A stretch of DNA of 64,000 nucleotides from Streptomyces albireticuli (GTDB lineage: Bacteria > Actinomycetota > Actinomycetes > Streptomycetales > Streptomycetaceae): NCBI RefSeq assembly GCF_021228125.1, contig NZ_JAJQQS010000014.1:62001-126000 (forward strand), written 5' to 3'. The translations under genes were made by a program, and so were the position numbers. Of the stretch, positions 25,886-32,795 are shown piece by piece (the stretch's first letter is position 1; each line of letters begins with the position of its first letter). Below the pieces are notes generated by a model, which did not search any database, was not told the DNA's origin, and was given only the letters and a program-made list of their open reading frames with translations.

Positions 25886-27395
25886 GCCCCTTCTCCCGCC
25901 CGCCGTACCCGCGCACGCCCTGGCCCTGGGCCAGGAAGGCCCCGCGGTGCTGGGCGAGTTGCTGTCCACGGCCGTCGCGGCCCTGAGCGAGGGGGCCGCC
26001 GAGCGCGGCGGGCCCGTTCCGGCCGGCGCCCCCGGCGAGCTCGCGGGCCGGTGGGAGGCCCGGCTCGGTACGCCGCTCCCCGAACAGGGGGCAGGGGCGA
26101 CCGCCGCGCTGGCCCAGGTGACACGTCTGCTGGCCGCGGGCGCCGCCGACCCCGCGGACCCGGCCTGCGCCGGTCATCTGCACTGCCCGCCGCTGGCCGT
26201 CGCCGTCGCCGCGGACATGGCCGCGTCCGCCCTCAACCCGTCACTGGACTCCTGGGACCAGGCGCCCGCGGCCACGACCGTCGAGCGCTCGGTCATCGGC
26301 GCCCTCGCCGGCCTGGCCGGTTACGACCCCGCCACGGCCTCCGGCGTCGTCACCACCGGCGGGACCGAGTCCAACCTGATGGGGCTCCTCCTCGCACGCG
26401 ACCACGCCGTGACGCGCCACTTCGGCCTGTCCGCCGCCCGCACCGGCGTCCCCTCCGGTGCCCGCCCGCGCGTCCTGTGCTCCCGCGCCGCGCACTTCTC
26501 CGTCGCCCGCGCCGCCGGCTTCATCGGCCTCGGCGAGGACGCCGTGATCGCGGTCCCCACCGACTCCGGCCACCGCATGGACCCGTCGGCCCTGGACGAG
26601 GAACTGACCGCGCTCCGGCACCGCGGCGAGATCCCCGTCGCGATCGTCGCCACCGCGGGCACCACCGACCTCGGCGCCGTGGACCCGCTGCCGCGGATCG
26701 CCGCTCTCGCCGCCCGGCACGGCACCCGGCTGCACGTGGACGCCGCCTACGGCGGGGGAGCCCTCTTCTCCGAGCGGCTCCGCCCGCTGCTGGCCGGTCT
26801 CGCGGAGGCCGACACGATCACCCTCGACCTGCACAAGTTCGGCTGGCAGCCCGTGGCATCGGGGGTCTTCCTCACCCGCGACGCCGCCGACCTCGATCCG
26901 CTGGGCCGGCAGGTGGCCTACCTCAACCCCGAGGACGACGAGGAGGCCGGTTACACCAGCCTGCTCGGCCACTCCCTGCGCACCACGCGCCGCGCCGACG
27001 CCGCCAAGATCGCCGTCACCCTCAAGGCACTGGGCCGCACCGGTCTGGGCGCCATGGTCGACCGGTGCCACGACCTGGCGCTGCACGCCGCCCGCGCCGT
27101 CGCCGGCCACCCCCGCCTCGACCTCTACGCGCCCCCGACCCTGAGCACCGTCGTCTTCCGGTACCTCCCCGAGGGCGCCCCCGAGGACGTCACGGACGCC
27201 GTCAACGCCCGGCTGCGCCGGCGCCTGCTGGCCGAGGGCCGCGCGGTCGTGGGGCGTACGACCGCCCCGCACCCCGTCACCGGGCGTGAGGCCGTGTACG
27301 TCAAGCTCACGCTGCTCAACCCCGACACCACGCCCGGCACGGTCGACGCGCTTGTGGAGGCCGTGGCCCGGGCGGGCGCGGCAGAAGCTCCCTGA
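25872..27395 (+). CDS. L-2,4-diaminobutyrate decarboxylase
   Basis: A 507-residue group II (glutamate/aromatic-type) PLP decarboxylase with GVVTTGGTESNLMGLLLAR, VATAGTTDLGAVDPL and the PLP lysine K322 in LDLHKFGWQPVASG. It releases 1,3-diaminopropane from diaminobutyrate, like RhbB/Ddc. The GTG at 25872 lies inside the end of the aminotransferase gene (14-bp overlap), indicating tight coupling. The amine product is a normal linker for citrate in IucA/IucC siderophores. Confidence 0.9.
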   Translation: MQHAEPLLPPAVPAHALALGQEGPAVLGELLSTAVAALSEGAAERGGPVPAGAPGELAGRWEARLGTPLPEQGAGATAALAQVTRLLAAGAADPADPACAGHLHCPPLAVAVAADMAASALNPSLDSWDQAPAATTVERSVIGALAGLAGYDPATASGVVTTGGTESNLMGLLLARDHAVTRHFGLSAARTGVPSGARPRVLCSRAAHFSVARAAGFIGLGEDAVIAVPTDSGHRMDPSALDEELTALRHRGEIPVAIVATAGTTDLGAVDPLPRIAALAARHGTRLHVDAAYGGGALFSERLRPLLAGLAEADTITLDLHKFGWQPVASGVFLTRDAADLDPLGRQVAYLNPEDDEEAGYTSLLGHSLRTTRRADAAKIAVTLKALGRTGLGAMVDRCHDLALHAARAVAGHPRLDLYAPPTLSTVVFRYLPEGAPEDVTDAVNARLRRRLLAEGRAVVGRTTAPHPVTGREAVYVKLTLLNPDTTPGTVDALVEAVARAGAAEAP

Positions 27396-27467
27396 CACCC
27401 CTTCCGCGCACCGGCAGCCGGGCGCGGACACCGGGACGCCGACCGACAATGAAGTGAGAACGAGCGA

Positions 27468-29747
27468 ATGACCGACCTGTACCGTGCGGCCGGTGCCCCG
27501 CCACACCCCCGTACGGCCCTCCTGGACCCCTCGGGCACGACCGCGGACCCGGCCGTGCCCCCACCCGGCGGTGAGCCGGACGACCGGGGCGAGCGGGCGG
27601 CCGAGCTCGTGATGCGCGACCTCGTGGACACCCTGATCCAGGAGAACCTCTACGACGTCGCCCGGCGCCGCTCCGGAACCGTCCCGGACCGTCTCGCCGC
27701 CCAGGAACTCCGCTCCCACGAGAGCTGGTTCCGCGTCGACCTCGACGGAGGCTGGATCTGCTTCCGGGCCCGCCGGGTCACGGCCCTGCAGGCGTGGAGG
27801 TTCTCCCGGGGGCCGGTGTGGCACGGGGGTCCCGGCGCCCTCGCCCCGTCCGCCGGGGCCGTCCCGGGGCCGCGAGGGAACGGCACGGCACGGGCCGAGG
27901 GCGGAACGGCACCGGTGGCGGACGGCACGGCACCGGCCGAGGGCGACCCGGCCCGGGTCCAGGACGGGCCGACGGCACAGGACGGGACCTCACCGGTCCA
28001 CGACGGGACGGCGCCCGCACGACGCCGCGAGCCGTCGCCGGCCGTACGGGAAGACGTGTCGCCGCGGCCCGTGCAGACGCTCCACCCCGCCGCGCTCCTC
28101 GGCCTCCTCCAGGACGACTCGCTCTCCCGCCCGCCCGTCCCCGGTCACACCCCGGCCCGCTACACCGACCAGGTGCTGGAGGACCTGCGCACCGCGGTCG
28201 AGCACACCGCCGTGACACTGGCCGTCCGGCGCCGTCTCGTCACACCCCCGGAGCCCGCCGGCACGCCGCGTACGCCCGGCACGGCGACCGGCGGGCACGC
28301 GGGCACCGGGACGCCCTCACCCGGCGAACCGTCCGGCGTCACCTCCGGGCACCCCTTGCTGCCGCGTCCCCACTGCCTGGTGGCGGGTGAGCGCCTGGCC
28401 TCCTTGCGCAACCGCCCCTTCCACCCCACCGCGCGCGCCGCCACCGGCTGGTCCGCCGCCGACGCCACCTCCTACGGCCCCCTGCGCGACCAGGCCCTGT
28501 CGCCGGCCTGGGTCGCCGTACCCCGCCAGGACAGCCGGCACGGTTCGGCCGACGCCTCCGGCGCCCTCCACCACCTGCTGCTCACCGGCTCCGAGACCGA
28601 CGCCCTCCTTGAGCTGATGGCACGTCACCGGCTGGACGAGGCCACCCACCAGCCGCTCCCCGTCCACCCCTGGCAGTACCACCACCTCTTCGCCGACGGC
28701 CACCGGCGGACCGCGGACGGTCCGGTGCCGCTCACCGCCGCCCTCGGCGCGTTCCACCCCACCTCCTCCCTGCGCACCCTGGCCGGCGCCACCCGTCCGC
28801 ACGTCCACGTCAAACTGCCGCTGAACGTGACGACCCTCGGCGTGCCCCGCCTGCTCGTACCGGGCGACCTGGACAACGGTGAACTCGCCGAGGCCACCCT
28901 GCGCACCATCGCCGACCGCGACCCGCTCCTGCGCGACCTCGCCCTCGTCTGCGACGAGCGCACCTGGGCGGGCTGGAGCAGCCCCTCGACGGCGAAACCG
29001 CCGACCGCCGTCCTGCCGGGGCAGCTGGCGGCTCAGGTGCGTCTGTACCCGCGGGGGGTGTTCGACGCCCCACACCAGCTCGTCATGCCCATGGCCGCGC
29101 TGGCGGCCCACGAGTGGGACCTCCTCGGCCCCGCACTCGCCCGTGCCCGCTCGGCCGGGCCCTGGGGACCGGCCCGGGCCCTGGAGTTCTTCGGGGAACT
29201 CGCCGACTCCTTCCTCACCATGGCCGTGGGGTACCTGAGCCACGGCGTGCTGCCCGAGCTCCACGGGCAGAACGTGGTCGTCGTCCTCGAGAACGGCCTG
29301 CCCCGCCGGTTCGTCCTGCGCGACCACGACACCCTGCGGTTCACCCCCGGCTGGATGGCCGACGCCGGCCTCCCCCTCCCCGGGTACCGGATCAAGCCCG
29401 GCGACCCCGACTCCGTGTGCGTTCCCACCGGACGTGAGCTCGTCGGCTTCCTCCAGACCCTGGGCGTCCAGGTCAACCTCTACGGCGTCGCCGACGCCCT
29501 GGCCCGCGCGCACGGCATCGACGAGAGCCTGTTCTGGAAGCGTCTGCCGGAGGCCGTCGAGACCGCGCTGGCACGCACCGACCCCCCGTCCGCCGTGGCC
29601 GACACCGTCCGGCGGGAGCTGCTGCGGGCACCCGTCTGGCCCTCGCGGCTGGTCCTCGGCCCCTTGCTGCGCGAGGGCCGTTCACGGCAGGTGACCATGC
29701 CCGCCGGTGTGGGACAGGTCCCCAACCCGCTCCTCCCGCCGGCCTGA
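27468..29747 (+). CDS. IucA/IucC-family siderophore synthetase 3 with Pro/Gly-rich insert
   Basis: A 759-residue NIS synthetase, the longest of the three. The motifs are RPFHPTARAATGWS (near residue 315), LPVHPWQYHHLF, VHVKLPLNVTTLGVPRLL, HGQNVVVVLENGLPRRFVLRD and the end VPNPLLPPA. Between residues ~115 and 205 is a low-complexity insert with imperfect repeats of the GTAP(V/A)-x2-DGTAP type, rich in Ala, Pro, Gly and Asp; it probably forms a flexible loop. The ATG is preceded by GAAGTGAGAACGAG. Its RPFHP motif differs from those of synthetases 1 and 2, consistent with a distinct, later condensation. Confidence 0.92.
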   Translation: MTDLYRAAGAPPHPRTALLDPSGTTADPAVPPPGGEPDDRGERAAELVMRDLVDTLIQENLYDVARRRSGTVPDRLAAQELRSHESWFRVDLDGGWICFRARRVTALQAWRFSRGPVWHGGPGALAPSAGAVPGPRGNGTARAEGGTAPVADGTAPAEGDPARVQDGPTAQDGTSPVHDGTAPARRREPSPAVREDVSPRPVQTLHPAALLGLLQDDSLSRPPVPGHTPARYTDQVLEDLRTAVEHTAVTLAVRRRLVTPPEPAGTPRTPGTATGGHAGTGTPSPGEPSGVTSGHPLLPRPHCLVAGERLASLRNRPFHPTARAATGWSAADATSYGPLRDQALSPAWVAVPRQDSRHGSADASGALHHLLLTGSETDALLELMARHRLDEATHQPLPVHPWQYHHLFADGHRRTADGPVPLTAALGAFHPTSSLRTLAGATRPHVHVKLPLNVTTLGVPRLLVPGDLDNGELAEATLRTIADRDPLLRDLALVCDERTWAGWSSPSTAKPPTAVLPGQLAAQVRLYPRGVFDAPHQLVMPMAALAAHEWDLLGPALARARSAGPWGPARALEFFGELADSFLTMAVGYLSHGVLPELHGQNVVVVLENGLPRRFVLRDHDTLRFTPGWMADAGLPLPGYRIKPGDPDSVCVPTGRELVGFLQTLGVQVNLYGVADALARAHGIDESLFWKRLPEAVETALARTDPPSAVADTVRRELLRAPVWPSRLVLGPLLREGRSRQVTMPAGVGQVPNPLLPPA

Positions 29748-29764
29748 GAAGGAAGCACACGACC

Positions 29765-31117
29765 ATGCACGTCCCCGCGGACGGTACGACGTACCCGGCT
29801 TCGCCCGCCCAGGAACGCCTCTACCCGCCGATGCTGGCCGACCCCGAGGTCAGCCGGGCCTACAACATGTCCGAAGCCCATCGCTTCAGCGGCCCCCTGG
29901 ACACCCGGGCCCTCGGCGAGGCCGTCGCCGCCGTCACCGCCCGTCACCACGCCCTGCGCACCTCGCTGCGCCGGGACGCCGACGGCACCGTACGGCAGGT
30001 GCTCCACTCCCCCGCTCCGGACCCCCTGACGTTCGTCGACCTCACCACCGACCTGGAGCGGCTCCCGGAAGCCGGTCGCGAGGAGGCCCTCCGGCGCCGG
30101 GTGGCCGCCGACGCCGACGCCCTGTTCCCGCCCGCCGGCGCCCCGCTGTCGCGCTTCACGCTCTACCGCGCGGGCGAGCGCGACCACCTCCTCCTGGTGG
30201 TCGCCCATCACATCGTCTTCGACGGCTGGTCGATGGGCGTGCTGTGGCGCGAGGTGTCCGAGCTCTACCGTGCCGCCACCACCGGCGAGCCGCATTCCTT
30301 GCAGGACCCACCGCTGCAGTTCACGGAGTTCGCCGCCGAACAGCGCGCGTGGACCGGGACGCCCAGGGCGCGGAAGCTCCTCGGCCGCTGTCTCTCGGAG
30401 CTGGCGGGCTTCACCGACGCCACGACCTTCCCCTACGACAACCCCGCGCCCCCGAAGAAGACGTTCACGGGTGAACGCCGGGCCTTCCCGCTCCCCGAGG
30501 CGACGAGCGACGCCCTCACCGCACTCGCCCGCCGTGAGAACGTCACCCTCGCGGCCGTCAGCCTCTCCGCGCTGCACCTGCTGCTGCGCACACTGACGGG
30601 CAGTCAGGACATCACCGTCGGCGTCCCCATGGCCAACCGCACCCGGGCCCGGACGTTCGGAGCCGTCGGCTACTTCGCGAACGCCCATGTCCTGCGCGCC
30701 CGTCCGCCCGCCGAGCGGACCCTGCGCGACCTGCTCCACCTCTCCGCCGCGAAGCTCGGCGACGCGCTCGGCTGCCAGGCCGTGCCGTTCCCCGCCGTGG
30801 TGGCGGCGATGCGGGAGGAGGGCTCTCCGCCGCCCAGGCTGTTCCGCGTCCTGTTCACCTTCCACAACGAGCCCGCCCCGCCGCCGGCCCTGACCGGCGT
30901 CCGCGGCACCCCCTACGACCTGGGCGGCAGCGTCAGCACCACCGACGTCACCTTCCACGTGGGCAGCCGCGGCGGCCGGACGACCATCGAGTTCCAGTAC
31001 AACCCGGACCTCTACCGCGAGGAGTCCGTCGAGCGCTTCGCCGCTCGGTACGAGGAAGCCCTCGACCTCCTGCTGGGCGACCTCGACCGCACGATCGGCG
31101 AGGCGCCAAGGCCCTGA
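29765..31117 (+). CDS. Free-standing NRPS condensation protein
   Basis: A 450-residue complete condensation domain. The catalytic motif is H148-H149-IVFD-G154 (HHIVFDGWSMG), with an N-terminal PASPAQERLY (C1-like) and later GVPMANRTR and DVTFHVGS segments. No adenylation, carrier or thioesterase domain is attached. AGAAGGAAG precedes the ATG, 17 bp after synthetase 3. Because the operon's NRPS has only half a C domain without the HH motif, this protein probably provides amide- or ester-forming activity in trans, possibly transferring the carrier-bound residue to an amine made by the synthetases. Confidence 0.92.
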   Translation: MHVPADGTTYPASPAQERLYPPMLADPEVSRAYNMSEAHRFSGPLDTRALGEAVAAVTARHHALRTSLRRDADGTVRQVLHSPAPDPLTFVDLTTDLERLPEAGREEALRRRVAADADALFPPAGAPLSRFTLYRAGERDHLLLVVAHHIVFDGWSMGVLWREVSELYRAATTGEPHSLQDPPLQFTEFAAEQRAWTGTPRARKLLGRCLSELAGFTDATTFPYDNPAPPKKTFTGERRAFPLPEATSDALTALARRENVTLAAVSLSALHLLLRTLTGSQDITVGVPMANRTRARTFGAVGYFANAHVLRARPPAERTLRDLLHLSAAKLGDALGCQAVPFPAVVAAMREEGSPPPRLFRVLFTFHNEPAPPPALTGVRGTPYDLGGSVSTTDVTFHVGSRGGRTTIEFQYNPDLYREESVERFAARYEEALDLLLGDLDRTIGEAPRP

Positions 31118-31142
31118 CGCGCCCTGAGGCCGGAGCCGGGGC

Positions 31143-32270
31143 CTACCGCCACAGCTCGGGGAAGACCGCCGCCGCCCACCGCGGCGGCAGCGGCACCGGC
31201 TCCCGCTCCGGCGCCGGCTCCCGCTCCGGTTCCGGTTCCGGTTCCTGAGGCAACGCCGCCAACCCGCGCACCACGCGCGTCGGCTCGTGCACGACTCGCG
31301 TCGGCTCGTGCGCCATCCGCGTCGGTTCACGCACCACCCGTGTGGCCTCGTGCCCCGCGGGCGGACCCGAGGCCACCACGCCGCCCGCCGCCGTCCGGCG
31401 CAGCGCCGTCACGAACTGGAGGCAGCTGTCGTAGCGGTCGTCGGGGGACTTGGCCAGGGCCGTGGCGAGGACCTCGTCGGCCGCGGCGGGCAGGCCGGGG
31501 ATGTTGTCGGAGGCCCGGGGCGGAGGATCGTACTGGTGCGCCCAGAGCAGGGCCATGTCGTCGTCGCGCCGGAACGGCGGCGCCCCCGACAGCATTTCGT
31601 AGACGACGCAGGCGAGGCTGTAGACGTCGCAGCGGCCGTCCACGGGCTTGCCGGAGATCTGCTCGGGGGCGACGTAGTCCAGGGTGCCGACGAACTGTCC
31701 CACCCGGGTGTAGCCGGTCAGGGACAGCGACTTCTTCGTCAGCCCGAAGTCGGTGAGGTACACGTGCTCGGGGTGGTCGGCGTCGGTGCCCTCGGCGACG
31801 AGGATGTTGCCCGGTTTGACGTCGCGGTGCACGAGGTCGTGGGCGTGGGCGGCGTCGAGGGCCGAGGCCACCTGGACGGCGATGCGGCAGGCGACGGCCA
31901 GGGACAGCGGCCCGCTGCGGTCGAGCAGCGCGCGGAGGTCCTGGCCGGCCACGTAGCGCATGGCGATGTAGAGCACGCCGTCGGCCTCGCCGGCCTCGAA
32001 GACGGGGACGATGTGCGGGTGGTCGATGGCCGCCGCGACCTGGGACTCATGGCCGAATCGTTTGCGGAAGGTGTCGTTGCGGGCCAGCTCCGGGGCCAGC
32101 AGTTTGAGGGCGACGGTACGGCCCAGGCGCAGGTCGCGGGCGCGGTAGACGACGGCCATGCCGCCCCGGCCGATCTCGCTCTCCACGCGGTACGCGGCGA
32201 TCCGGCGGCCGATCAGCGCGGAGGGCCGTTCCACGGGGACGCCGGGCCGGAGCGGCTCGTCGCCCGCCAT
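31143..32270 (-). CDS. Serine/threonine protein kinase (PknB-type, soluble)
   Basis: A 375-residue Hanks-type kinase: the glycine loop GRGGMAVVYRARD, catalytic lysine in VALKLLAP, HRDVKPGN, DFG (LTDFGLTKKS) and APEQ are all present in the first ~280 residues. The tail has four tandem repeats of the type (H/R)E(P/A)TR(V/M)(V/A), then a Pro/Glu-rich run; the repeated Thr could be phosphorylation sites. No membrane helix or PASTA domain is seen, so it is cytoplasmic. It is the last gene of a three-gene operon, overlapping the preceding gene by 1 nt (TGATG). A membrane FHA-ABC protein in the same operon is a likely partner or substrate. Confidence 0.93.
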   Translation of the reverse strand: MAGDEPLRPGVPVERPSALIGRRIAAYRVESEIGRGGMAVVYRARDLRLGRTVALKLLAPELARNDTFRKRFGHESQVAAAIDHPHIVPVFEAGEADGVLYIAMRYVAGQDLRALLDRSGPLSLAVACRIAVQVASALDAAHAHDLVHRDVKPGNILVAEGTDADHPEHVYLTDFGLTKKSLSLTGYTRVGQFVGTLDYVAPEQISGKPVDGRCDVYSLACVVYEMLSGAPPFRRDDDMALLWAHQYDPPPRASDNIPGLPAAADEVLATALAKSPDDRYDSCLQFVTALRRTAAGGVVASGPPAGHEATRVVREPTRMAHEPTRVVHEPTRVVRGLAALPQEPEPEPEREPAPEREPVPLPPRWAAAVFPELWR

Positions 32271-32782
32271 CAGCCCTCGCTCCCGGACGGAGCGCCGGGT
32301 GCGGCGAACGCCGTCGCCGCCGTGCCGTCGTAGTAGAGCCAGCCGTCGCGTTCGGCGTCGTAGAGCCAGACGGACTCGCCGTCGACGACCACGCCGATGC
32401 GCAGGCCGTGGGTGGTCCGGCGGAAGGTCTCGCCGTCCACGCGGCCCGCCGCCAGTTCCTCCGCCGCGCGCCGGTAGCGGCCGAGCGTCTGCTCGACCCG
32501 GGTGAGGAGGCCGCGGGCCTCGGCCGTCCGGGCGAGCGGGGTGCTCGCGGCGGGCGGGCCCTGCGGGAGCGGTACGAGGAGCCGGCCGTCGACCCAGGCC
32601 GCCCAGCCGTTGGAGCAGAGCACCCGGCCCCAGTCGCCCAGCCGGTCCAGGAGCCGGACCGGGAGCAGCGGGTCGAGCGGCTCGGTGGGCACGGCGCCGT
32701 CGGGGGACGACCAGGTGGGCAGCCCGTCGGGCGGCACCACGTGGGTGGGCCGGAAGTCCGCGGCGGTGTTCGTGGCGTCCAT
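32270..32782 (-). CDS. Hypothetical protein between kinase and FHA-ABC gene
   Basis: A 170-residue protein without a signal peptide or membrane segment. Central repeats of an SH3-like or WW-like character are suggested by CSNGWAAWVDGRLLVPLPQ and VWLYDAERDGWLYYDG, with a helical segment between (LLTRVEQTLGRYRRAAEEL). I do not recognise the family. Codon bias is normal. It overlaps the kinase start by 1 nt and follows the FHA-ABC stop by 13 nt, so it is co-translated with them and probably acts in the same signalling unit. Confidence 0.8.
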   Translation of the reverse strand: MDATNTAADFRPTHVVPPDGLPTWSSPDGAVPTEPLDPLLPVRLLDRLGDWGRVLCSNGWAAWVDGRLLVPLPQGPPAASTPLARTAEARGLLTRVEQTLGRYRRAAEELAAGRVDGETFRRTTHGLRIGVVVDGESVWLYDAERDGWLYYDGTAATAFAAPGAPSGSEG

Positions 32783-32795
32783 GCGCGGCGGCCCC

